The translations under genes were made by a program, and so were the position numbers. Source: Adiantum capillus-veneris (taxonomy: Eukaryota > Streptophyta > Polypodiopsida > Polypodiales > Pteridaceae). Taken from it: a stretch of DNA of 64,000 nt. Below are positions 32,409 through 44,186 of the stretch, in pieces. Every line of letters begins with the position of its first letter. Position 1 is the stretch's first letter. Under the pieces are notes generated by a model. It was not told where the DNA came from and did not search any database. It saw only the letters and a list, made by a program, of their open reading frames with translations. Where the stretch lies: contig CM043958.1 in NCBI GenBank assembly GCA_014529385.2, positions 151,634,793-151,698,792 on the forward strand, given 5' to 3'.

Positions 32409-33033
32409 TTATGATATTGGGCCACAATTGGGATAGTTGGTGTGTAATGGTAAATTATTATGTCTTCTTTCTATTTTTACTAACAATGAGTTGATGCTGT
32501 GTAGATTAAAACTCTGGGAGTTGAGGAGAAAGCGTCGACAATATATTATTCTCAGTCATTTTTACTTTTATAGTGTTCTAGTTTATTTTTTCAATAAGCC
32601 ACTATGGCTCGCTTGCAAATAATTAGTGAGAACTCACCCTAAGAGGATCATGCATTAATTGATAGCGTGGAACTAAGTGTAACGAGGGGCCTCTAGTTTT
32701 TGGCATCAATAAAGAATATCAAACATTAAATACCAAACTCCACAAGAGGTGCCGCTACAATATTTAGGCCATTCTTATGTGAGATGCTCAAAATTTTTCC
32801 TTTCCCCTCTCTTAACCTATGTCTTGCAAGGGCTATGGACTTTCTGTGTCATCTTCTTGTGTAAGAGTGTGTAAGAGTTTGTCTCCTATCCTTCCTTGTG
32901 TACTATTATGTGTAGGTGTGTGTGTGCATGTCAACATCAACCCTTCTATCTCTCTCTTTTCTCTTCTCCATCAAGGCAAGGTCAATGGTTATTTTTCATG
33001 AACAAGGGTGGAAGCCCACCCTTACTCCCCAAA
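32409..33033 (+). repeat. LTR-N 3' LTR
   Basis: Starts TGTTATGATATTGG after gagggaggga and ends about ctccccaaaa. The end is degenerate relative to the 5' copy (ctcccaaca). Confidence 0.8.
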
Positions 33034-34169
33034 AGGGTTCTATCCCTTGTTGCAATTTTAAATGAAGTCACATTAGCTTTGTGGTAGAGGAGAGATCAGT
33101 TACTCAAGGATCAAGGGAGTGCTGCAAATAGGTAAATGTAGCATGTGAGTTCAACGAAAGAGGGTTTTTTTTTGGCCCCATTCTTCGTACATTATAACAA
33201 TAACATGGAAAAGGGTATCAATTTAAGGGGACATGCCCATATTGGACTAGAAAAGGGTGTGTTACATTCATGACAAATCTAAAGACATGGAGTTATTAAG
33301 TTAAGCCTCAAAGGCACATGATATGGAGGGTTTACATGTAGTGATTCATTGAGATTGGCGTACATGGGCAAAGGGGTGGGAAGGAGGTTGAGAGGGTTGA
33401 GAAGAAAGGGCAGGGGTGTTTCTTACCCTCAAGTGCTGTGTCTTCTTCGTGTTGCCTCAAGCAAAAAAATAGGTCACAACGTTTCAATTTTTTGCCACAA
33501 GGTATCTTCAGTTTTTGAGTGGATATAAACATTGCATTGGCATTGATGTAAGTGTGAGTGTATAATATGTGAATACCAAAGCTCACAATGATTGTGAAAG
33601 GTGTTATTTGATTGGTTAGAATCAATAAGCTCTTCACTCTGCATGGCAACAAAGTAGAATTTGGTCGCGGATGGAGGGGGATGTATGGCCATCATTTACG
33701 AAACAAGGCACTAGTAAGGATTGTAAGGAAGGTCAATGGGATGGATTAGAGATGGCATGTTGCTAAATTGAACGGTAGAATGTGACGTTAATTATAGGAG
33801 TACATGTGTTGAAGAGTAGATTCCGACTATACACCTTGCTAACATCCTTTCAGAAGCAAAGCATTGTGGCGATTGGTTTAGGTAGCTACCCAATATGATC
33901 TAGGGAATAAAAGCATTTACCAAGGTCTCCAGCTTGGAGTCTGGAAGATATTAGTTGTGAATCTCCATCAAAAGGAACCCGGTGTGATAGCATAGGACTA
34001 ATCATGAGCCTTTTCATTTGAAGGGGCCAAAATAGTTCAGTTCATGCAACTACATGAACCACGGCATGCAAGACAACCGACCCTACTCGCAACCCATATA
34101 AGGGCCAATCCAACGGGAGCTCTGGAGATGGAGCACCGGACCAGTGGCGACGTTGATCTGCTAGGCTAC
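33034..34169. other. No gene seen
   Basis: Short frames on both strands lack family motifs. A T run lies near 33165. Confidence 0.5.
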
Positions 34170-34805
34170 AGAATCAACGTTGCTGAGCACTTGTTCTCTT
34201 ATAACTAACCTGGTAAATGCAGGCCCGGGGATGGCTAGTACTGATGATAAGAATACGAGGGCTAGCTGTGGTGCGATGATGAGGGCGTCGCTGTGGAGGA
34301 TGGTACGGAATGCATCGTAGCCACCATTGTAGCTGTAATTATGCATATATGTGATATGAGGGCCTGCTAGTAATTTTTGGTTCGACTGCGCATGCGGGGC
34401 AGCCTTTTGCATGAGCATGAGGTGCTGGCTGATGACATCCACGGGGTCCAAAGCAGCTGGGAGGCCATGGCAGCAGCACAGCCAGCAGCCGTATTTGCAG
34501 TGGCGACAGCGGTGGAATCAGAAAGCCCGAGATGGTGAGCCGCATATAAGCCTGCGTTGCTTTGGTGAGCTCGAGAGTGCCCAAATAGAGAGCCCTTGTA
34601 GGGACGTTCTCGAGCAGAGATGTGCCAAAGCCTTTGTGAAGGGCACGCGTACGCAGACCTTCATCGCGCACGAGGTGGTGTGCCAGCCATATGCTGGACA
34701 TGGAGTTGTACGCACATACCTGCTGCAAGACGAGGCCTAGATAGGTGGTGGCGGTAGACAGTCGATCCCAACACGAAAAAGTGGGTCTTGTCTAGCATGG
34801 CCGCC
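34170..34805 (-). pseudogene. Mitochondrial carrier (SLC25A44-like) N-terminal two thirds
   Basis: Members of this family carry metabolites across the mitochondrial inner membrane through six helices in three repeats. Minus-strand sequence starts with ATGCTAGACAAG (34798) and reads MLDKTHFFVLGS, QQVCAYNSMSSI, LVRDEGLRTRALHKGFGTSL, NVPTRALYLGTLELTKA and, after a frameshift near 34560-34450, MDPVDVISQHLM and NGGYDAFRTIL. These correspond in order to the first two repeats of plant SLC25A44-type carriers, including the second-repeat PVDVxSQ signature. It is GC-richer than its surroundings and has no intron in this span. The rest of the protein lies on the opposite strand from 34870, so the gene is inverted in part. 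Confidence 0.8.
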
Positions 34806-34869
34806 TCAGAGGCTTGTATAGAATTAGCTTTGGGCTCTCCCTCTTGACTTTAATTGCACCTTCCAGTGC

Positions 34870-35225
34870 TTTGAGTTTGGATAACATACTCCATGACACA
34901 GAGAGCCATTTGGGCCACTCTCACCTCACTACAATTGCAACCTGGGTAGCCATTGTGAGTGGACCCTTGGATACCGTCAAGACAAGGTTCCAAGTGGCCT
35001 GCAAAAGCGATCAGGCCCCGCCGAACAAGCGACCGATCATCCTCCGGGAGACTCTCAGGACTCTCCTCCTTCAAAAGGAGGCTGTTTGAGAGCATTCTAC
35101 AAGGGCCTTGCTCCTAGATGGGCCACCATGTCAATCTTCACAATCACCATATTGATTAGCACCTACGAGCTTCTCAAACGCATGTCCACCACCTACCTAC
35201 ACTTGACATGCAGCAACACAATAAT
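34870..35225 (+). pseudogene. Mitochondrial carrier C-terminal repeat
   Basis: Plus strand, 65 bases from the start of the inverted N-terminal part. It reads TYSMTQRAIWATLT, then WVAIVSGPLDTVKTRFQVA with the carrier signature PxDxxKxR, then RPIILRETLRTLL and, after a frame change near 35085, FYKGLAPRWATMSI and STYELLKRM, the end of the third carrier repeat. The about 35-residue segment between the first two blocks is missing here but present in the copy at 55690. Together with 34170-34805 this makes most of one carrier gene in rearranged form. Confidence 0.82.
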
Positions 35226-35284
35226 TTATAAGCAACATTAATATGGTAGCCATTGTAATTTGACCCTCAGGGGGTTCACTATGT

Positions 35285-35420
35285 GTAAAACTCTGTAAGT
35301 TTTTTTCAAATTTGAAAAAACGATATCCTTCTTTATATATATATTTCTGTAAGTTTCAAGAACTTTAAATACCCTTCTGTTGAACTCACGTGATAGGTTA
35401 CATTTTTCTTAGGTGACCTC
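35285..35420. repeat. Dispersed repeat shared with 40020-40150, inverted
   Basis: gtaagtttttttcaaatttg, tatatatatatttctgtaag, tttcaagaactttaaatacc and cttctgttgaactca match the complement of about 40020-40150. The short length and AT-rich ends suggest a MITE or a shared LTR fragment. Confidence 0.75.
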
Positions 35421-35620
35421 CCCGGGACTTGACCATTGGATACCATCAAGACAAGGTTCCAGCTGATCAAATATGAGGACGCCCATAATAAGGTGCGGAC
35501 GATCACCGTACTAGAGAGACTCGCCTGACTCTGAGCTCTCCTTCGATTCAAGAGGGAGGTGGTTGGAGAGCATGATATGAGGGCCTTGCTTCTAGATATT
35601 GAGCCACCCTATCGATCTTA
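35421..35620 (+). pseudogene. Second copy of the carrier C-terminal exon
   Basis: Shares ttggataccatcaagacaaggttcca with 34970-34995, and further blocks (gagggccttgcttctagat) with 35100-35125. Reads LDTIKTRFQL with the carrier signature but is otherwise full of stops. Confidence 0.75.
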
Positions 35621-36542
35621 AGGTGATCATCCCTCCCTCAATTTTTAAAACTCTCTATCCCACAATAATCAACACTATATATCTTGTCCTGGAAATCAAG
35701 GCAGCTACATGCCTTGGAGCTCTATGAAAAACGACGTATCTCTCTCATATAAGCTCAATCTACGTTGTAACTTACACCATGCTCATGCTCAACCCCTCAG
35801 TCACCTTGGTGCAATGCATGACTTTGTCTCTTTCTCATCTCTTTGTAATTATTAATGTGCATAATTTGTTACGCGCCCATGCTCTTGTATACTTCTAAAA
35901 TTTTATTTTTCCATTCGTGACCAATATCTAGCTTAATAACGACATTTCTCACATATGCATGTGGCCCACATAAGCATGTGGGCCACTTCATGATGCATAT
36001 CAATGTATAACGTGGGTCGGGTGTGAGAGCTCTCTTGCTAGTCCAAATGTCTAATGATATGGCTTTTTGTAGTTTGGAGAACGCTCTTGATAGGGCTTCA
36101 CTCTTATGGTTGCATGATGATAGGTTTTTGTTTCTTGGTCTTTGTGTTGTTTAAGATAGCCATACGAGGTATTTTGTGTTGGTACATAGTAGAACTATAA
36201 TTTGGGTAATGTACATGATCATTGTCTTTAAGCGAGGTTAGGGAACTGAAAGGTTGAAATAATTGAAAAAAACAATTGAAATAACATAAAAGATTAGTGG
36301 ATAGAGCTATGCTACATTGGATATTGACCATCCCCCTCAATCACTCCATTGTATATTTTTTCCTTCCACCTATTTATTGGTCCTGCTATAAGGAGGGACT
36401 ATGTAGTTGATTGTTTGGAAAGTCTACTTTTGTGAATGTAAGCAATAATACATGAATGATTGCGACTCTCCTGTTTGAATTAAAAAAGAGAGAATATATA
36501 CAACATATTTCCCTTGATACAAGTTACGCAAGTACTTGTGAG
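35621..36542. other. No gene seen
   Basis: AT-rich, no conserved frame or repeat partner noted. Confidence 0.5.
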
Positions 36543-36579
36543 TCTCTCTCTCTCTCTCTCTCTCCCCCCCCCCCCCCCT

Positions 36580-36610
<31 letters not shown>
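36543..36610. repeat. (TC)n-(C)n-(TC)n microsatellite
   Basis: (TC)n to 36564, C run to about 36578, then (TC)n to 36610. Confidence 0.9.
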
Positions 36611-36614
36611 AAGC

Positions 36615-37300
36615 AATTATCAGCATGGGTTTCAATCAAATTCAAAGGGCAAGTCTTTCTCAAGTGCTTCCACCTTGAAGGCCTATGGATCTACGCAAGA
36701 CTTTTTCATGGTGAGACAATCACAATGAGATCGCTAGTTAGAACCGATGTGTGGATTGTATTTTGCAAGCTCGTTATTGACAACTGTAGTGAAATTAAGG
36801 ATTTCGTGTGTTTCATGCTATGGGTGGTGATATTAGATCAGGTCTTGAGTCACATATACTTGAGTGTCTCTTTGTTGATTATGGAAAGTAAATCAAGTTG
36901 GGATTTAGTATGTATCTTTCTCCTCAAGTATCCACTCGTGTCATTGATCCATACAAGAGTGTTCTTTCTACCCATTCATTGCTAGAGCACATTGATCTGT
37001 CTGTTCTCTTGGATAATGAGGCCATATTATATGATATATGCCATTGTTCTCAGGACATTGAAAGGCCAAATTATAGTAACCTTTATCACCTTATATCTCA
37101 GGTCATCTCCTCATTGACAGCTTTGGTTCACTTTATGGTTGACTCAACATGAATGTTACATAGTTTGAGAACAACCTGACTCCATATCCAAGAATTCATT
37201 CTATGCTTGTATCCTATGCATTAGTGATATCTACTAAGAAGGCATACCTTGAGCAGTTATCTATTGTTGAGATAGCTAACAATTTTCCCTCACTATTTAC
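36615..37300 (+). pseudogene. TUA: Alpha-tubulin pseudogene fragment
   Basis: Alpha-tubulin is the GTP-binding microtubule subunit. Conserved blocks appear in the right order but shift frames: QHGFQSNSKGK near 36625 (normally HGIQPDG), CVDCILQARY near 36752, FHAMGGDIRSGLESHILECL (the GGGTGSG nucleotide loop, degraded), [62 protein letters not shown], then DSTMNVT-, [17 protein letters not shown]- and [14 protein letters not shown]-like segments up to about 37290. It covers roughly residues 60 to 290 of 450 with no intron, which suits a processed copy. Many stops and indels make it non-functional. It ends where Gyp-B protease begins on the other strand. Confidence 0.9.
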
Positions 37301-37304
37301 ATTA

Positions 37305-39271
37305 AGTGCAACATCCTTGTCTCTATAGAAAAAGAGTAATGTTCTCTTAGGAAACATCATAGTGGCAGCAACGCAATCAAACCATGGTGCCCCTAGGATA
37401 ACATCCTCACGCTTGAGTGGAGATTTGAAGAAATCTTCTTGGTCGACATAGCTCTACACATGGAGCCTTAGCTTTTTGATCAACGGGGTGACTGTGGTCT
37501 CTTGGGCTTTGAAAGCTTGATCTACTCGTACCACATCACCCATCTCAAAGTTGTGAAATCCTAGCTTAGTAGGTAGCTCAACAAAAAAATTCTCGTTAGA
37601 GCCAAGATCAAACATTTTGAAAGAATACTATTTTTTTTGAGCTAGTTGAGTAGCTAGACCAACATAAATAAAATTGTGGGCCCCAAGTATAAGAGAGTGG
37701 TTTTGCTTTGCAATGGCCTCCCTCTTTTAGAGCTTCCACCATGGTGGCTCTAGGAGATTCATTACATTCATTTCTCTTGGGACATGCCTAGGAAACATGA
37801 TCTTGCTCCCCACACTTGAAACGTTTGTTATCTCAATGATAATGTTCAACCTTCGCCTGAAAGTTTATTTCTCCCTTTTTAGCCTTTTTCCTTCGCTTTT
37901 TCTTTATTGTTGTTGTTGTTGTTGTTTTTCTTATTAGCCTTGGGAGAAATTTTAGTCACGTTGTTCTTCCCCTTTGGCTCATCTAGTTTTTGTTGGCTTG
38001 GAGCCCTTCTTACTCCCTTGTTGGGCATGAATCCACAATGTGACCATAGTATGATGTATGATCATCGAGATAGTTTTAGGTCTTTGCGAGTTGACATACT
38101 CACTCACCTCCTCGGATAGGCTAGCACAAAATTGTTGCTCTTGTTTTGCAAAGTCTATCTTCTTGTAGACAACGGGTTTGAGATGTAACTCCCAAAATTT
38201 ATCCACATACTTTTGAATAGACTCATATGGGGCCATCTTCAAGCCTAGCCATTTTGTGAGGACTTTGTCTTTAGCATCAATTGCAAGAAATTGCTTCATA
38301 ATAGAATCCTTAGAGCTTTCCACGTTTTTGAAGCTTCACCTTGAGCATGTAAGCTTGTTTACCATTGCCGAACTAACTTTTGGAAATGCATGGAAACATT
38401 TTGGAGCTTTAAAGATATCAAGAAATCTTCATGTCCAAGAGCCATGTCAAATTGTTGGATAAACGGAAACGCTAAATATCAATTGCTCCAAAGGTTCCAT
38501 CATAGGTAATAAAAGTGATGTTCTTTCCTCCCTCTTTAAACTTTTTTTTTAGCTTTTGTGATGTCTTTCATGCCGCATAACTCCTCCATTTACCCATTTC
38601 TCTTCTCTCTTTTGGGTGGCAAGTCTATGTCCTCCATGTCAAAAGATGGTGATGTCAACGAAGAGGAAGCGGAAGAAGAAGACGAGGATGATGACCGCTT
38701 TGGTCGCTTCCTCTTACTTGAATTTCTTTCTTTGTTTGTTGAATTTGCATGGGAGGGAGTATTTGATGACTTTCTCTTATTTTTGGGAGGATTAGGTGAC
38801 CATCGTGCCCATCATCTTCTTAGGACATCATCATTTTTAGAGGTGGGAGGGGTGTTATCTCTCCCTTGAAAATTCACGACATATTTCTTCTTCTCAAAAA
38901 GTTTGCCTTTGAGGTCCTTCTAATATCTCCTCTTCATTACCTAAAGACATTCCTCTTTTGGAGGTCTTGCTAGGAGGCATCACATGAATTCTCTCTTCTT
39001 GGGCACGTGGGGGAACTTGAAGGGCTTGGATTTGGCTTTGAAGCTCTGCATGAAAAATAGGGTTTCCCATTGCTTCTTGTAGCTTGTCAACAAGGTAGTT
39101 GAAAACTTTGCAGCCATCATCAAATGCTATTCCATGCTCCATATCTAAGCTATCAATATCAATTACATTCTCTTGATTAAATTGTTCCATGATTAATTTT
39201 CCTTGTATGTGTATGCTAGCTCTTTCCTTGGCACTTCCAAAACTTTGGCTACTACTCCTCTTATCCCTCAA
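37305..39271 (-). pseudogene. gag-pro: Gyp-B gag and protease
   Basis: From 39190 downwards: an N-terminal domain with FNYLVDKLQEAMGNPI and PSKTSKRGMSLGNEEEI (Gyp-C has NYLVSRLQ and ETSKRGLSPIWEEEE), a Ser/Arg/Lys-rich acidic-basic tract (about 38560-38760), the capsid core with YESIQKYVDKFWELHLKPVV and EEVSEYVNSQRPKTISMI (38323-37979), a zinc knuckle remnant near 37779-37830 that has lost its first Cys (RFKCGEQDHVS, then a stop), and protease at about 37620-37340 with FDLGSNENF in place of DPGSTHN, TKLGFHNFEMGDVV and REDVILGAPWF. The protease has at least one in-frame stop. Confidence 0.85.
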
Positions 39272-39591
39272 AAATTAGCATTGGAGTAACTACACTCGTG
39301 GTTTAGAATATTGTTAATTGCAAAGAGTAGTGAAGTGGGTCTAATTTGCTAAGGTTGCATTGGTTCCTATTGAGCAACTAATATCTTAATAATGGTTAAT
39401 CTGTAGGTAATTCCTCAAAGACTCTATTATTAAGATCAAAGTTCTTGATGGTGTCCCCCGTATTCTCTAAACATGCATGCCAATCGAGATAATAAATCCC
39501 ACTTCCACTTACTCTATTGCGATGAACAACTCCAAATATTTTGTAGATTAATCAAGGACCTCTCTTCTTAGGCAAGAAAAGAGAAACCTCA
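39272..39591 (-). other. Gyp-B untranslated leader
   Basis: About 320 bases between gag and the primer-binding site. No coding seen. Confidence 0.6.
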
Positions 39592-39603
39592 GCTCTGATA
39601 CCA
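39592..39603 (-). other. Gyp-B primer-binding site
   Basis: The complement is TGGTATCAGAGC, one base inside the LTR end at 39605. Confidence 0.9.
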
Positions 39604-40019
39604 ATGTCAAAGAATATAATTCTTTGTTAGATTCAACAAAATTTTAACTTATGAAAGGAGAGAGGTTTTTGTAAGAGAAATGCAAAAGGAGACTATAAGT
39701 TGTGTTGGGATGATTTCTTTACACAATTACATATTAAAATAATAAAATCATGCACATGATTCAAAGATAATACCACAATTACGATTGATAATTTGATGAG
39801 AGGACCATAATTTCTTGGTGTCGGTCCCCCTCCAAAAGGTCTTTGTATTATAATTCTCTCTCAAAGAGAGATTTGATTACAACATATCTTCTTTGAACTA
39901 AGAAGATGGTGCTCTTTAAGATTCCATGGTATAACCCTCCTTCACAAGTCCTAAAGACCTTAACAAGGAGAAAGAATTGTGGGATAAGAGGTACAATTCA
40001 AGTAGAAAATTTGTATTAT

Positions 40020-40150
40020 GTACTCGGGGAGGTCACCTAATAAAAATATAACCCATCCTGTGAGTTCAATAGAAGGGTATTTAAAGTTCTTGAAATTTAC
40101 ATAAATATATATATAGAAGGGCGTTATCTTTTCAAATTTGAAAAAAACTT
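40020..40150. repeat. Dispersed repeat shared with 35285-35420, inverted
   Basis: Inverse copy of the AT-rich repeat at 35285. It lies inside the Gyp-B LTR, so it either inserted there or is LTR-derived at 35285. Confidence 0.75.
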
Positions 40151-40391
40151 ACAGGTTTTAAAAGAAAAGGGTACATTATATTCTTAACAAAATTCACAGA
40201 TAACAAACATGTCTTGAACGCATGTGGTATGGTAGTTTTACACATAATGAACCCCCCGAGATTATGTATACGCTTACTCAAGGGAAAGCTCTTAGCATAG
40301 CTTAGCATAATATAGTCACTTGCTTGGATTTTCATCCATAGCCAAGTGATTGAACATGATGGTCTCCGCTTGAGCTCCCATGAGCATGAGC

Positions 40392-40392
<1 letters not shown>

Positions 40393-40437
<45 letters not shown>
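40393..40437. repeat. (GA)n microsatellite
   Basis: Pure (GA)n inside the Gyp-B LTR. Confidence 0.95.
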
Positions 40438-40440
<3 letters not shown>

Positions 40441-40680
40441 CTTTTCCAATTGGACACTTGAGAGTGTGTGTGAGAGGAGCAAGAGAGGAAAAATTCCAAC
40501 GAGCACTTGCTTATATTCTCATGCAAATTTGCAACTAGTCTTCAATGGGAATGCATACCACTTGGCCCATGACAAATGAACAATCCCTAATACAACTCAT
40601 GCATGATCACACACTTGTACGTTATGCATGAAAAAACTCGCCTCTTCTTCTCATGGAATATTCTTGGCAAGTGTACACAC

Positions 40681-40681
40681 A

Positions 40682-40748
<67 letters not shown>
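40681..40748. repeat. (CA)n microsatellite
   Basis: (CA)n with one early interruption inside the Gyp-B LTR. Confidence 0.95.
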
Positions 40749-40750
<2 letters not shown>

Positions 40751-41480
40751 AATTCACATAAAGCAAGTTAGTACTACTTTGGACATGTGGTCTAGCCAAG
40801 CTTAGTAAAGAAGGACTAGAGTAAACTTCCAAAATGGAGAAGGACTGATCTAACCTTAGGCTTTAGCTTTTTCCTTTCATTTATTAAATTCCATAAACTT
40901 ACCCTTTAAATTAATCAGCTTAGGTGCCTTTGCACAAACCTTGGAGGCTTTATAAAGCTGGCTCAGGCTACAACCTACCTACTAATTTAGGACCTGCTAA
41001 ATTAGAATGAACTTTGATAGAATTAAAACTCACCCTTGGGCTTTAAAACTTCACCTCCTGTGCTAAACCTTAGCACGATGCTTTGGAGGTGCCACCAAGA
41101 TGCTCCCAAAACTTGCTAAATTTACACAATTTAAGCAAGTTAGAAATTTATCCTAAGGCTTCCTAGACTTTATACTTGGAGACTAAAAAGTTATTCTAAT
41201 GACTTGAACTTAGCACAACTACTTTCTTTTTTTAGACTCCTATAATTGCTCTAGGTAATCTCCTTTGTCTTGTACCTTTGGTCAAGTCTTGTCAGGATGT
41301 ACCTATGGATCAAGATAACTAAATAGCAATTACCGTTACTCTTTAATGGACTTATACCCTTTTGGTCCCAAGCATTTAATCGGGCTAGTCCACTTGTTCT
41401 CTTTTTATTTTCCCTGGATTTAAGTGGCCAATTTAAGAGGGAAAATACCTTTAGAACATTATAAATTAATTTTTATGACA

Positions 41481-42287
<807 letters not shown>

Positions 42288-43640
42288 GTGAATATCCTAG
42301 ATGATGGAATCAATGCTCTTGTTAGTAACAAGACGGACAAGAACAACTTCCATACTTTGAAGTTCAAAATGATCAATTTTCTAATGGTAAAGGTTCTTGG
42401 GACCACATTGAAGGTGAACAAGAAGATGATCCAATGTTTTCAGAGGAGAATCCTACTCCTCAATAGGGGAGAGCTTTTAAAGGTTGGAACTAGGGAGCTC
42501 AAAAGTTCATGTATAAGTTATTTATCAATATGGAGAAAATCGCGATTAGACGTATAAATGATGCCAATTTCCCAAAGGAGGCATGAAAGAGTTTGGTCTC
42601 ACTAGTCATGACCAACAACAAGGCAAGGAAGCTACAATTGATTGCAGAGCTCAACATTGAGCAGAAAAAGGGCAGTTTGCCAATTTGATTCCATGCTACC
42701 GATTAAGGATACAAATGAGTCCCTTTCATCTATTGGTGTCATATTTGATGACGATGACAAGGTGGAAGCATACTTGCATGGTCTAGGACTCAAGTACAAG
42801 CAATTGCAAACATATATTCATGCTCAAGAAAACATTTTGAGTTTTATAGGTCTTGTTTTAGGACTAAGTGTAGAAAAGAAAAATGTTAATAAAGAGCTAT
42901 CTTCACAAGGTGAGGTAATTATGAATAGGTATTTTACAAAAACGAAGGTGAAGGTAGAGGACATGGTGCACATCAAGGAGATGGCCCTAGTTGTGGAAAC
43001 CAGAATGAAGAAAATCAATAAATGTATCACAATCAAATATAGAATACATGTGGGATAGGAAACTTCCAAGGCACGGGAGTGAAAGAGGTTGAAAAAGTTT
43101 ATGTAGAAGCAACACATAGAATAATGACAAAAAATGTTTTTCAAGACCATGGCAAGCATGATTGTCCATGGAGAAGGCCACAAAATAATTATTGCTCACA
43201 CTAGTCGGGGTGTAGAAAGCCAAAAAGACAATTTGTTATGCAGCATATGATAACCACTATGTCCTAATTTAATGTATGAAATTGTGGTGATAATGTAGCT
43301 ATGAAGAGTCAGGTGGATTAAATCACATGACTAGCCATTGTGAATGGTTTAGGGGCCTGCAAACTGTAGATAGTATTGCTTATGCTAAGCCTAGGGAGGA
43401 TATAGTGCATCCTATTGCACATGAAGGGAATGTGTCATTATCTGTGACAGATGGCAAGGTGAAGTATTTTCACTCTTGTAGTAGATGAGAACCTCACATA
43501 AAAATTTCCATTTCTATACAAGATTCAAGATTTGTTGCAAACATAGACATCTGGAACGAATGTAATGAACATGCAAATGTGCAAAGGCTTCCATAGCCCC
43601 AAGCTAATTTGGACCCCCTTGGATTTCATTAGCCAACACC
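42288..43640 (+). pseudogene. gag-pro: Cop-D copia gag and protease remnant
   Basis: Plus-strand copia related to Cop-B. Gag: GINALVSNKTDKNNFHTLKF (42309 onward), then in shifted frames NNKARKLQLIAELN, DDDDKVEAYLHGLGLKYKQL and ENILSFIGLVLGLSVEKKN. Protease: after FVMQHMITTM (Cop-B has FVMQHVMNTM) comes GGLNHMTSHCEWFRGLQ, where the catalytic DSG is lost, and HPIAHEGNVSLS. A degraded GAG-pre-integrase piece (IWNECNEHANVQRL) follows near 43550. No integrase core or RT; the Cop-E LTR begins soon after. Confidence 0.82.
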
Positions 43641-43739
43641 TCATGTTGGGGAAAATGGCTAGGCAGTTAAAGCAAATTTTAATGGTCCCTTCTATTGTAT
43701 AATTCTATGAATATAATGGTGTCTATGACACATTCTATG

Positions 43740-44172
43740 CCAACATTTGCGATGATGCTCTTAGAGGCTTCTATAGAAGCTTCAGCCTCTCCCTCTTTAC
43801 ATATGTGCCTTCCAAATCCTGGTTGGGATGGATCCACATGCTCAAGTGTGTGCAAGAAAGGGGGAAGGAGAATATGGAGAAGAGAGGAGACAAAATTTTT
43901 CAACAATGCTCTCAGAGGCTTGTATAGAAGCTTCAGACTCTCCCTCTTTACATGCGTGCCTTCCAATTCCTGGTGGGGATGGATCCGCATGCTCAAGTGC
44001 GTGTAGGAAAGGGGGAAGGAGAATATGGAGAAGAGAAGAGACTCAATTGGGGAACTCATAGCTTAGAAGGAGCTGTGTGTACTTTATTTTTATGTATATG
44101 GAATGAATACAAAATTTTAGTGAGTTAGTGAGGGTAGGGGGTGTCTAGGCAGCCAACTATAGGGCCTTTACC
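43740..44172 (-). repeat. Cop-E 3' LTR region with internal duplication
   Basis: Lies directly beyond the Cop-E purine tract. About 43970-44160 is similar to 55485-55690 in the same orientation (gagactcaattgggg, catagcttagaaggag, gtgtgtac/gactttatttt, aatacaaaa-ttagtga, agggggtgt). The left boundary is not defined. Confidence 0.65.
43752..44060. repeat. 150-bp tandem duplication
   Basis: Two copies share atgctct-agaggctt-tatagaagct, cctctttacat-gtgccttcc and ggaaggagaatatggagaag. Period about 150 bp. Confidence 0.85.
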
Positions 44173-44186
44173 CTCTCCCACTTAAA
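44173..44186 (-). other. Cop-E polypurine tract
   Basis: The element strand reads aagtgggagaggg before the LTR. Typical copia tract; the exact LTR start is degenerate. Confidence 0.6.

Larger units (their letters stand above)
28163..33033 (+). mobile_element. LTR element without recognisable pol (LTR-N)
   Basis: Direct repeats at 28163-28589 and 32409-33033 share long blocks (aataagccactatgg, agtgagaactcaccctaaga, gaactaagtgtaa-gaggggc, gagatgctcaaaatttt, tcaacatcaacccttctatc). The left copy is followed by a primer site and the right copy is preceded by the purine tract gagggaggga and starts TGTTATGATATTGG. The 3.8-kb interior has no gag or pol that I recognise and contains a CACTA end, so it is a non-autonomous or gutted element, probably copia-like by its primer and purine tract. 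The left LTR lacks its first ~200 bp. Confidence 0.8.
37305..41480 (-). mobile_element. Gyp-B, 5' part of a gypsy element
   Basis: Minus-strand gypsy: 5' LTR (39605-41480), primer-binding site, gag, zinc knuckle and protease. The sequence ends inside or just after protease at about 37305, abutting the tubulin pseudogene; RT, RNase H, integrase and the 3' LTR are absent. Gag and protease match Gyp-C (48168-50057) in order and motif, so both belong to one family. Confidence 0.85.
39605..41480 (-). repeat. Gyp-B 5' LTR (1,876 bp)
   Basis: Plus strand starts tgtcaaagaat and ends tttttatgaca, so the element strand begins TGTCATAAAAA like its relatives. It contains the gtcggtccccctccaaaagg-tttgtattataattctctc block shared with the solo and Gyp-C LTRs, a (GA)n array (40393-40437), a (CA)n array (40681-40748) and the dispersed repeat at 40020-40150. 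These inserts explain why it is longer than the Gyp-C LTR. Confidence 0.85.
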
